Shown: in pieces, positions 7,731 through 14,940 of the stretch
Layout: every line of letters starts with the position of its first letter
Numbering within the stretch: position 1 is the first letter of the stretch
DNA from: Candidatus Moranbacteria bacterium GW2011_GWE1_49_15
GTDB lineage: Bacteria > Patescibacteriota > Minisyncoccia > Moranbacterales > GWC2-37-73
Direction of reading: 5' to 3'
Length of the DNA stretch: 25,491 nt
NCBI GenBank assembly: GCA_001003855.1
Contig: LCPX01000015.1
Coordinates: 1 to 25,491 of the forward strand
Position numbers and translations under genes: made by a program
Notes under the pieces: generated by a model
The model's database searches: none
Seen by the model: the letters and a program-made list of their open reading frames with translations, nothing else
Told to the model about the DNA's origin: nothing

Positions 7731-7759
7731 TTGATAATCCTTTACGCGTATGATATAAT
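7731..7759 (+). promoter_or_regulatory. Strong promoter of the copper cassette
   Basis: TTGATA (7731-7736), a 17-base spacer and a perfect TATAAT (7754-7759) preceded by TG give a near-consensus extended -10 promoter. The start codon of the first gene is only about 20 bases downstream of the expected transcript start. An inverted repeat (actgatg at 7684-7690 with cgtcagt at 7703-7709, one wobble) lies upstream of the -35 and is a possible operator. No regulator gene of the CsoR, CopY or CueR type is visible in the window. Confidence 0.8.
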
Positions 7760-7785
7760 GACACTGTTAAATAAAAATAGCTCAA

Positions 7786-8175
7786 ATGAAGGGAAAATTA
7801 GCCACATTTAGCTTGGTATTCGCGTTGCTCGCCTTGGTGAGCGGTTTTTGCTTTTCTTCCGTGACTGGAGCAATGGAGGATATGGGGACATATCACGCGG
7901 TAGGAATGGGGGATGAAGCGACGGACTCGGACGACCATCATGGGATGGCGGACAAGGGCTCCTTCATGCCATGTTGCGAAGAAAGCAATCCTGACCACAG
8001 CGACTCACTTTTGCTGGGAAAGATTGAAAATGGGAAAGTTCTAATTGGGTCCACAGATGGCATAGTCGGCGAAGAAGTGATTTTGCAGGTAAAAAAACAG
8101 CAACAAATTTCTTTGGATACATGTTTTTCCCCACCTGAAGGGGAGAAGCTTGCTTCAGTTATAAAGATAGAATAA
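7786..8175 (+). CDS. Small exported protein with clustered Met, His, Asp and Cys, probable metal binder
   Basis: I do not recognise a family. The first 28 or so residues form a signal peptide: MKGK, then a hydrophobic run from about residue 7 to 24. The next part is rich in possible metal ligands: AMEDMGTYHAVGMGDE, SDDHHGMADKG and FMPCCEESNPDH supply several methionines, four histidines and a Cys-Cys pair within about 55 residues. The last 50 residues are more ordinary and contain one further cysteine. Being first behind a strong promoter, and before three copper-protein genes, suggests an extracytoplasmic copper-binding protein or sensor. That role is inference from composition and place only. 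No Shine-Dalgarno is seen; the ATG follows an A-rich spacer. Confidence 0.7.
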   Translation: MKGKLATFSLVFALLALVSGFCFSSVTGAMEDMGTYHAVGMGDEATDSDDHHGMADKGSFMPCCEESNPDHSDSLLLGKIENGKVLIGSTDGIVGEEVILQVKKQQQISLDTCFSPPEGEKLASVIKIE

Positions 8176-8256
8176 AAATCTTTTCTGGGACCTTTCGTCT
8201 TGGATATTGGAAGGTTTCCTTGGGATATGCATTCTTAATCTTAACTGAAAATAAAA

Positions 8257-10083
8257 ATGAGTATGAACAAAATCAATGTTCCCATTAAAGGGATGCATTG
8301 CCGTTCTTGCGAGATATTGATAGAGGAAAGCATTTCTAAAATTTCGCACGTCAAGAAGATCGACGTCGATTGCAAAAGGCATTCGGCCGAGGTTTTCTAT
8401 GACTCGAAAAAGCCGAATATGGGTGAAATCGAAAGGGCTGTCCGCGAGGCGGGATATGAGATCGGCGAAGAAAACGCGAAGACATTTCTCACGACAAGCA
8501 AGGAAGAATATAAGGACTTGGGAATCGCGGCCTTGTTCCTTCTGGGAGTATACTTATTGCTTCGCAATCTCGGTATAACCGAATTGAACATAGTGCCGTC
8601 ATCGAACTCATACAGTTTGCCGGTGGTGCTTCTGGTCGGGATAACGGCCGGGCTATCGACCTGCATGGCGCTTGTCGGAGGGCTCATTTTGGGAATATCG
8701 GCGAGGCACAGCGAATTGCATCCCGAGGCGACGCCGATGCAGAAATTCAGACCGCACCTTTTCTTCAACGCGGGAAGGATCGCCGGATACGCCCTTTTGG
8801 GGGGGCTTTTGGGGGTGGCAGGTTCAGTCCTGCAGCTTTCCGGAACGTTTCTGGGATTTCTGACCATAGTGGTCGGACTGATCATGTTGGCTTTGGGACT
8901 TAAGCTGACCGGAATTTTTCCGTGGCTTGAAAATTTTAACCTGACGCTTCCGAAAAGTGTGGGAAGATTTTTCGGTATCAAGCAGCATGAAAGGGAATAT
9001 AGCCACAAGGGGTCGTTCATGGCCGGGGCGCTGACGTTCTTTCTACCTTGCGGTTTCACGCAGGCCATGCAGCTTTTCGCGGTGAGTACCGGAAGTTTCG
9101 CGCAGGGATTTCTGATCATGGGGGTTTTCGCCCTGGGTACGGCGCCGGGACTTTTGGGAATTGGAGGCGTGACTTCGGCGGTTAAGGGAATTTTCGCCAA
9201 GAGATTTTTCAAGTTTGCCGGAATCGTCGTGGTTTTGATGTCGCTTTTCAATATCTCCAACGGATACAACCTTACCGGTTGGCAATTATCAGGAATTGGG
9301 AGCCAGGAAGCAGGAATCAAGAATGACGCAAGAGCTCAGGTAAGTGATCCGAACGTGAAAATGGTGGATGGAGTGCAGGTGGTTTCCATGACCGAAAACT
9401 CCAGGGGATATTCTCCGAACAAATTCACGATCAAAAAAGGAATCCCTGTCAGATGGGAAATAGATGCCAAGGACCCGTATTCCTGCGCAAGCAGTCTAAT
9501 GATCTCAAAACTTGGAATCAGGAAGAACCTCAAGGCCGGAAAAAACGTGATCGAATTCACGCCGAAGGAAACCGGCAAGCTTGCGTTCTCCTGTTCGATG
9601 GGAATGTACACGGGAGTATTCAATGTGGTTGATGGAAGCGAAGACGTTTCCGTATCAGCGGGTAACGAGAACGTTTCGGTTTCGGGATCCGCAGGAGGTT
9701 GCGGAGGGTCCGCAGTTAGTGGAAGCGCGGGCGGTGGTTGCGGCGGAGGATCGGCAGCGCAGAAAAATTTAGAAGAAGAAATTGCGACCGAGGCTAAGAT
9801 AGTCGGCGGAAAACAGGTTATCACTACCGACTATACGGCGGAAACTGACATAGCCCCGAGCGCTTTCGTCGTGAAAGCCGGAACACCGGTCAGGTTCGAA
9901 GTGAACCCGAAATCCGACGGATACGGTTGTATGAGTACGATCATGATACCCGGACTATATAACAGGCAGGAGCTTCTGAGGGAGGGCGAGAAGATCGTGA
10001 TGGAATTCACTCCGAAAGAAAAAGGCGATTACAATATCACTTGCGGAATGGGCATGGTTCGAGGAACACTGACGGTCAATTAA
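8257..10083 (+). CDS. HMA - TauE/DsbD-like membrane domain - two cupredoxin domains fusion protein
   Basis: This 608-residue fusion has a cytoplasmic heavy-metal-associated domain (about 1-67, GMHCRSC with C15 and C18), then about six membrane helices (about 85-340) of the sulfite-exporter TauE/SafE or DsbD_2 type, with C136 (STCMAL) and C265 (FLPCGFTQ) in helices as in thiol- or metal-transferring relatives. Two exported cupredoxin-like domains follow (about 365-457 and 510-608), joined by a Gly/Ser/Cys-rich linker with GGCGG and GGGCGGG. Each cupredoxin has a Cys in the first ligand loop (C410, C558) and ends in CxMGM (C446-M450, C596-M600) where classical blue copper sites have CxxHxxM. 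Cys/Met-only sites favour Cu(I). The likely job is moving or presenting copper across the membrane. HMA-TauE-cupredoxin fusions occur in other bacteria. The start could also be the ATG at 8263. Confidence 0.85.
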   Translation: MSMNKINVPIKGMHCRSCEILIEESISKISHVKKIDVDCKRHSAEVFYDSKKPNMGEIERAVREAGYEIGEENAKTFLTTSKEEYKDLGIAALFLLGVYLLLRNLGITELNIVPSSNSYSLPVVLLVGITAGLSTCMALVGGLILGISARHSELHPEATPMQKFRPHLFFNAGRIAGYALLGGLLGVAGSVLQLSGTFLGFLTIVVGLIMLALGLKLTGIFPWLENFNLTLPKSVGRFFGIKQHEREYSHKGSFMAGALTFFLPCGFTQAMQLFAVSTGSFAQGFLIMGVFALGTAPGLLGIGGVTSAVKGIFAKRFFKFAGIVVVLMSLFNISNGYNLTGWQLSGIGSQEAGIKNDARAQVSDPNVKMVDGVQVVSMTENSRGYSPNKFTIKKGIPVRWEIDAKDPYSCASSLMISKLGIRKNLKAGKNVIEFTPKETGKLAFSCSMGMYTGVFNVVDGSEDVSVSAGNENVSVSGSAGGCGGSAVSGSAGGGCGGGSAAQKNLEEEIATEAKIVGGKQVITTDYTAETDIAPSAFVVKAGTPVRFEVNPKSDGYGCMSTIMIPGLYNRQELLREGEKIVMEFTPKEKGDYNITCGMGMVRGTLTVN

Positions 10084-10099
10084 AATTAATCCAAAAAAT

Positions 10100-10306
10100 A
10101 TGAGTCTGATTAAATTAAAGATAGAAGGTTTTCATTGCGACGCCTGCGTGAAAATCGCTAAATTGAAACTGGTAAAAATCCCGGGAGTTTCCGAAGTGGA
10201 AGTGAAGCTTAGCGGAGATGCGAAGATTGATACGGAAAGGGAAATAGGTATCGAGGAGATAAACAAGGCGTTGCTGGAAACCGGTTATAAGGCGCAAGCC
10301 GTCTAA
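10100..10306 (+). CDS. Small HMA-domain metallochaperone (CopZ-like)
   Basis: The whole 68-residue protein is one heavy-metal-associated ferredoxin-like fold: GFHCDAC near the N terminus (C13, C16), GVSEVEVKL in the second strand, and a final ETGYKAQ. Proteins of this kind carry Cu(I) in the cytosol and hand it to the HMA domains of CopA. It lies 16 bases after the cupredoxin fusion and 29 bases before copA, so all three should be co-transcribed. The phenylalanine in GFHC instead of GMHC differs from the neighbouring HMA domains. A mercury or other soft-metal role cannot be excluded, but the setting favours copper. Confidence 0.88.
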   Translation: MSLIKLKIEGFHCDACVKIAKLKLVKIPGVSEVEVKLSGDAKIDTEREIGIEEINKALLETGYKAQAV

Positions 10307-10335
10307 AATTCAATAATTGTAAATGAGTAAATGAT

Positions 10336-13296
10336 ATGAAAAAGATAATCTTAGACATTAAAGGGATGCATTGCTCGTCTTGCGAGATCATAGCTAAAGA
10401 GGAGTTGTCCGAGCTTGCTGGTGTGAGCGAAATCGCGATCGATAGCAAGACCGGAAAGGGCGAGCTTGTCCTGGATGAAGACAGGAATTCCTTGGAGGAC
10501 GTGCTTTCCGCTATAAAGAAAGCGGGCTATGAATCTTCCGTAACCCAAGAGCGGTCGTTGGTCAGGCAGGAAGAAGACGAAGCGCAGTCAACGGATAAGC
10601 CGCTGAAGTTCACTTTGGAGGCGAAGATCGAAGCCGAAGGGAAAGTTATGGAAGGCGCGGACGGCAAACCCTATTTCGAAGGAAAGCTGAAAAACCACAA
10701 GACCGCCTCTTTCGATCTGGAAGGGAAAAATTCCTCAAGCAAGAAATTCGTCGACCACTTTTTGAAATCCGCTAATTTCTCGTCTTTGCTGGATATCTTC
10801 TCTGCGGAGCACAAGGGGGAGAACGGGGATTCCAAGATTGAAGAAAATACCGTGAAATTGGAAAACCGGAAACCGGTTTCCGCCGGGGAAAAGGATGCTA
10901 ATAGGAGGATCAGTCTCTCGCTGTTCGGGATGCATTGTTCGTCTTGCGCGAATATAATCGAAAGATCCGTAAAGAAAGTTTCCGGGGTAAAATCCGCCAA
11001 CGTGAACTTTGCGGCGGAAAAGGCGTCGGTGGTGTTCGACGAGAACACGGCAAGTATCAATGACCTCGTAAACGCCATTTCCAAGGCGGGATACAAGGCG
11101 GAAGAAATAGATGCGAAGGATACTGAATATGAGAAGAAGAAAAGGGAGAAGGAAATATCTTCCTATTTCAACAAGTTCGTCTTCGGACTGATTCTGAGTT
11201 TGCCGATGCTGTATTTCATGTTCTTTGATTTCTTCAAAGTCTTCCCGGGAAAGGCCGCGTTGACTTCGTATATCGGAGTGTTCTCGCTGCTACTCACGAT
11301 CCCGGTGCAGTTCATAATCGGAGCGGGGTTCTATAAGGGGATGTGGTCGTCGCTCAAGATGAAGACGTTCAATATGGACAGTCTGATCGCGATCGGAACT
11401 TCGACAGCCTTCTTTTACAGTTTGGTGAATTACGTCTCTTACGTGATTTCCAATAAGTCCCTGATCGGCGTGGGAGGGGAGAAGATCCCCGAGCTTTATT
11501 TCGAGACGGCCGCGCTCTTGATAACTTTTGTGGTGCTTGGAAAATGGCTGGAAATCAGGACTAAGGGAAAAACTTCCGATGCCATCAAGAAATTGATGGG
11601 GCTCCAGGCGAAAACCGCGCGGGTGATTAGAAGCGGAAGCACCGTCGACATTCCGGTGGACGAAGTCGTCCATGGGGATATCGTGATCGTGCGACCGGGG
11701 GAGAAGGTTCCGGTCGACGGAAAAATCACCAAGGGATCTTCTGCGGTGGACGAGTCGATGATTACCGGTGAGAGCATGCCGGTCGAGAAGCAGGTGGGTG
11801 GCAACGTGATCGGCGGAACGGTGAATAAGACCGGAAGCTTCGAATTCGAGGCGACCAGGATCGGAAGCGAGACCGCGCTGGCTCAGATAATCAGGCTTAT
11901 CGAGGAGGCCCAAGGTTCGAAGGCGCCGATCCAGAATTTCGCTGACAGGATCTCGGCTTATTTCGTGCCGGCCGTGATCATTTTCGCCATTTTGACTTTC
12001 GTCGTCTGGTTCTTCTTTTTGGGAGCCACCCTTTCGTTCGCGCTGATGGCCTTCACGGCGGTTATCGTGATCGCCTGTCCTTGCGCTTTGGGCCTGGCCA
12101 CTCCGACCTCGTTGATGGTGGGAACCGGCAAGGGTGCGGAGCACGGGGTGCTGGTTAAAGGAGGAGAAGCGTTGGAAGCCGCTTGCAACATCAACACCGT
12201 CATTTTTGACAAGACGGGAACGCTTACCCATGGAAAGCCGGAAGTTACCGATGTCATCTCGTTGAATTCCATGGATGAAGATGAGATCTTGGCCGTTGCG
12301 GCCAGTTTGGAAAAACTTTCCGAGCATCCTTTGGCCGAAGCTATCTGCAATTATGCCGAGGAGGAAAATATCGACTTGGAGGAAGTGCAAAATTTCAATT
12401 CGATTACCGGCCGGGGAGTGCAGGGAGATGTCAATGGCACGACATATTATGTCGGAACGCGGAAGTTAATGATGGAAACGCTCGGATTGGACGTTAAGAA
12501 GATTGAACGCAAAATGGCAAGATTAGAGGAGCAGGGCAAGACCGCTATGATCCTGGCGACGAAAGACGGCATTGCCGGCATCATCGCGGTGGCTGACACG
12601 GTGAAGGAGACTTCTCGTGAAGCCGTCGAGAAACTGAAGAAGATGGGAATCGAAGTCTGGATGATTACGGGAGACAACGCACGGACAGCTAAGGCGATCG
12701 CCGCGCAAGTCGGTATCACCAATGTTTTGGCCGAAGTCCTTCCTGAAGACAAATCCAATGAAGTGAAAAAAATCCAGGACGCCGGCAAAAAAGTGGCTAT
12801 GGTCGGGGATGGGGTCAATGACGCACCGGCGCTCGCGCAGGCGAACGTGGGGATCGCGATGGGATCAGGAACGGACGTGGCGATGGAAGCCGGGGATATC
12901 GTGATCATGAAGAACGACCTCAATGACGTCGTGACCGCGCTGGAGCTTTCCAAAGAGACGATGGGAAAGATCAAACAGAATATGTTCTTCGCGCTGTTCT
13001 ATAACGTGATGGGAATTCCGATCGCGGCGCGCTTGTTCTTCGGTCTCGGGCTCGTTTTGAAGCCTGAGCTGGCCGGATTGGCGATGGCGCTGAGTTCCAT
13101 CTCGGTCGTGGGAAATTCACTCCTTTTGAGATTTTTCAAGCCGAATAAGAGGAACTATCTGTCGATCGTGGCGCCTGTCGTCATGGTGGCGTTATTCTCT
13201 TTCTTCTTCTTCGAGTTCGCCAAATTCAGCTCCGCTGGAATGGAGGATGAGAAGGGCGTGAAGACTGAAAACGTACAGATGGAAACTGAAAAGTAA
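10336..13296 (+). CDS. copA: Copper-exporting P1B-type ATPase CopA with two HMA domains and an inserted domain
   Basis: CopA pumps Cu(I) out of the cytoplasm using ATP. The 986 residues are long for the family (usually 750-850). Two HMA domains are present (GMHCSSC at residues 10-16 and 198-204). Between them lies an extra segment of about 120 residues (about 68-190) that I do not recognise; it looks strand-rich at first (FTLEAKIEAEGKVM) and charged afterwards. The pump core is complete: actuator TGES, CPC in the membrane (581-583), phosphorylation site DKTGT (D625), HP at 664-665, and GDGVND (824-829). YN in FYNVMG and MALSSIS in the last helices match the Cu(I) signature. A cytosolic Glu/Lys-rich tail follows the last helix. 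A hairpin at 13306-13338 follows the gene. Confidence 0.96.
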   Translation: MKKIILDIKGMHCSSCEIIAKEELSELAGVSEIAIDSKTGKGELVLDEDRNSLEDVLSAIKKAGYESSVTQERSLVRQEEDEAQSTDKPLKFTLEAKIEAEGKVMEGADGKPYFEGKLKNHKTASFDLEGKNSSSKKFVDHFLKSANFSSLLDIFSAEHKGENGDSKIEENTVKLENRKPVSAGEKDANRRISLSLFGMHCSSCANIIERSVKKVSGVKSANVNFAAEKASVVFDENTASINDLVNAISKAGYKAEEIDAKDTEYEKKKREKEISSYFNKFVFGLILSLPMLYFMFFDFFKVFPGKAALTSYIGVFSLLLTIPVQFIIGAGFYKGMWSSLKMKTFNMDSLIAIGTSTAFFYSLVNYVSYVISNKSLIGVGGEKIPELYFETAALLITFVVLGKWLEIRTKGKTSDAIKKLMGLQAKTARVIRSGSTVDIPVDEVVHGDIVIVRPGEKVPVDGKITKGSSAVDESMITGESMPVEKQVGGNVIGGTVNKTGSFEFEATRIGSETALAQIIRLIEEAQGSKAPIQNFADRISAYFVPAVIIFAILTFVVWFFFLGATLSFALMAFTAVIVIACPCALGLATPTSLMVGTGKGAEHGVLVKGGEALEAACNINTVIFDKTGTLTHGKPEVTDVISLNSMDEDEILAVAASLEKLSEHPLAEAICNYAEEENIDLEEVQNFNSITGRGVQGDVNGTTYYVGTRKLMMETLGLDVKKIERKMARLEEQGKTAMILATKDGIAGIIAVADTVKETSREAVEKLKKMGIEVWMITGDNARTAKAIAAQVGITNVLAEVLPEDKSNEVKKIQDAGKKVAMVGDGVNDAPALAQANVGIAMGSGTDVAMEAGDIVIMKNDLNDVVTALELSKETMGKIKQNMFFALFYNVMGIPIAARLFFGLGLVLKPELAGLAMALSSISVVGNSLLLRFFKPNKRNYLSIVAPVVMVALFSFFFFEFAKFSSAGMEDEKGVKTENVQMETEK

Positions 13297-13305
13297 AATA
13301 AGAGG

Positions 13306-13338
13306 AGCCGCGGTTCCCAATTAAAGGGAGTTGCGGCT
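13306..13338 (+). terminator. Hairpin after copA, terminator-like without a T run
   Basis: agccgcggttccc (13306-13318) pairs with gggagttgcggct (13326-13338) over 13 positions, three of them wobbles, around aattaaa. No real T tract follows (tccgtcttcatt), so it may be a weak terminator, an RNA-processing site, or a boundary that lowers expression of the thiol-redox genes behind it. Confidence 0.45.
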
Positions 13339-13350
13339 TCCGTCTTCATT

Positions 13351-13457
13351 GTGGAAAAATCAAAAAAGATTACAGCTACATAACCGTACCGTCGCTGATC
13401 GCGGCGGTCCTATGGCTGCTTATCTGGAGTTATAACAAAGGTGTGTTTTTAAGTTAA
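13351..13457 (+). CDS. Tiny single-span membrane protein made only by a -1 frameshift at A_AAA_AAG
   Basis: The zero frame starts at GTG 13351, encodes MEKSKKITAT and stops at 13381-13383. It contains A AAA AAG (13362-13368) in exactly the phase of the E. coli dnaX slippery site. A -1 slip there gives MEKSKKDYSY and continues to TAA at 13455-13457: 35 residues with a charged N terminus, one hydrophobic span (LIAAVLWLLIW) and a short tail. The -1 frame has no ATG, GTG or TTG of its own between its upstream stop and the hydrophobic part. An eight-pair hairpin (13388-13408, accgtcgc / gcggcggt) lies 19 bases past the slip site, further than is usual for a stimulator. The frame ends seven bases before the CcdA-like gene. 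The alternative is a one-base indel in A6, real or from assembly. No family is recognised. Confidence 0.5.
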
Positions 13458-13464
13458 TTCATTT

Positions 13465-14328
13465 ATGGATCTATTCATATTAGCCTCGTTGATTACGGCA
13501 TTTGTCGCGGGTATCGCGGCGCTTTTCGCGCCGTGCTGCATTTCCGTGCTTTTGCCGTCATATCTAGGGTCAGTTTTCAGGGAGAAATATAAGGTCGTCA
13601 TGATGACAGCCGTATTTTTCCTGGGAGTGTTGACGGTTTTTCTGCCGATCGGGTTGGGATTTTCCGCCTTGGCGCAGTTCTTCAAGGATTATCACAACAC
13701 GATCTTCATCTTCGGAGGACTATTCTTGGTAGCGCTCGGAACGATGCTGCTTCTGGGCAGGAGGTTCTCGTTGCCGTTCCAGGTCCATCCCCAACTCAAG
13801 AAACATAACGCCGGTTCGGTGTATGTCCTGGGAATTTTTTCCGGGATAGCTACGACCTGTTGCGCTCCAGTTCTGGCCGGAGTGCTTGCACTTTCGGTTC
13901 TTCCCGGTTCGATCATATGGGGCGGTATCTACACCCTGATGTATGTTTTGGGAATGGTGGCTCCTCTTTTCGCCATATCCCTATTATTGGACAGGACGAA
14001 CATGACTAAGAAATTCATGGGCGCGCGGAAGACTCTGTCATATTCTGTCTTTGGAAAAAAGATTTCCTTGACCTGGGCGGAAATGTTTTCGGGTGCGATA
14101 TTCCTGATAATGGGAGCGATTACGGTCTATTACGCCTTTATGGGTAACACCGCGGTGCATTCGGATTATCAGATCACGATCAATATTTATTTCGCCAAAC
14201 TCCTGAAAGCGGTCAACGGTTTCCTGGAATCTAATTCATGGATGATACGGGCCACTTTGATCGGGGCGGCCGTTTGGTTTGCGGTTAAGATCCTTAAGAC
14301 GACAAAAAAAGATGAAACAGAAATATAA
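13465..14328 (+). CDS. CcdA/DsbD-type membrane thiol-disulfide transporter
   Basis: This 287-residue protein has about six to eight membrane helices and two equivalent Cys-Cys motifs, APCC (C24-C25) and TTCCAP (C132-C133), each beside a proline in a helix, as in CcdA and the central domain of DsbD. Such proteins carry electrons from cytoplasmic thioredoxin across the membrane to reduce exported thiol proteins. The usual CcdA has one Cys per motif; the doubled cysteines may point to a divergent subfamily or to metal binding. Its stop overlaps the next gene by 17 bases, which couples it to an exported redoxin, its likely partner. It is probably the reductant source for the exported thioredoxin-like proteins and cupredoxins of this cassette. 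Confidence 0.85.
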   Translation: MDLFILASLITAFVAGIAALFAPCCISVLLPSYLGSVFREKYKVVMMTAVFFLGVLTVFLPIGLGFSALAQFFKDYHNTIFIFGGLFLVALGTMLLLGRRFSLPFQVHPQLKKHNAGSVYVLGIFSGIATTCCAPVLAGVLALSVLPGSIIWGGIYTLMYVLGMVAPLFAISLLLDRTNMTKKFMGARKTLSYSVFGKKISLTWAEMFSGAIFLIMGAITVYYAFMGNTAVHSDYQITINIYFAKLLKAVNGFLESNSWMIRATLIGAAVWFAVKILKTTKKDETEI

Positions 14329-14911
14329 GACGTTAAAAAAAATAATCATCGTTGCTGTGGCCGTTTTCGTCATCGCGGGATTCGCGAAGGAAAGATTCGC
14401 GGCCAAAGAAAAGGATGCCGGAATCGGGAAAGGCGAAGATGAGCTCGAATCGATATTGGGCAAGAGTGCTCCTGACTTTAGGTTTACCGATTTGGAGGGA
14501 AACGAGTATACTAAGGAGAGCTTGAGAGGCAAGAAAACCGTGTTATTTTTCAACGAGGGGCTGGCTTGTTATCCGGCCTGTTGGGATGAGATGGTGGCGC
14601 TTTCCAGGGATAGCAGGATAAACAACGAAGGAATGGTCGTGTTATCCGTCGTGGTGGACAGGAAGGAGAGTTGGGAAAATGCCATCGGAAAGATGCCGGA
14701 TCTCGGTGAGATAAAAGAAGCTTTCGATGAGAACGGCGAAGCTTCGAAAGCTTTCGGTGTGCTTGGCTTGAAATCCTCCATGCATGCCGGGGTGCCCGGA
14801 CACACCTATGTTATTATTGACAGGGAGGGTGTCATCAGGTCAGTGCTTGATGATCCCAAGATGGGCAATAACGTAGCGAAGGTATTCGTGGAACTTGGTA
14901 GGATTAATTAA
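14312..14911 (+). CDS. Membrane-anchored peroxiredoxin/TlpA-like redoxin
   Basis: The product has 199 residues from ATG 14312, which directly precedes a basic N terminus and a membrane segment (about residues 9-22, IIIVAVAVFVIAGF). An earlier in-frame start at 14279 would only add a charged tail deep inside the upstream gene. The exported part is an AhpC/TSA-type thioredoxin fold: GKSAPDFRFTDLEG, KKTVLFFNEG, then LACYPACW with C86 and C90, VVLSVVVD, and a late GVPGHTYVIIDREG carrying the cis-proline. CYPAC (C-x3-C) differs from TlpA CxxC and from the peroxiredoxin TxxC motif, so whether it reduces peroxide or disulfides is open. Overlap with the CcdA-like gene suggests that CcdA reduces it. 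Confidence 0.85.
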   Translation: MKQKYKTLKKIIIVAVAVFVIAGFAKERFAAKEKDAGIGKGEDELESILGKSAPDFRFTDLEGNEYTKESLRGKKTVLFFNEGLACYPACWDEMVALSRDSRINNEGMVVLSVVVDRKESWENAIGKMPDLGEIKEAFDENGEASKAFGVLGLKSSMHAGVPGHTYVIIDREGVIRSVLDDPKMGNNVAKVFVELGRIN

Positions 14912-14940
14912 TCAAATCATAAAAATTAAAAAATAAACCG

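Noticed and set aside
14279..14311. Upstream start for the redoxin gene
   Set aside because: It would add an Arg/Lys-rich tail that lies inside the CcdA-like gene. The ATG at 14312 gives a standard signal anchor.
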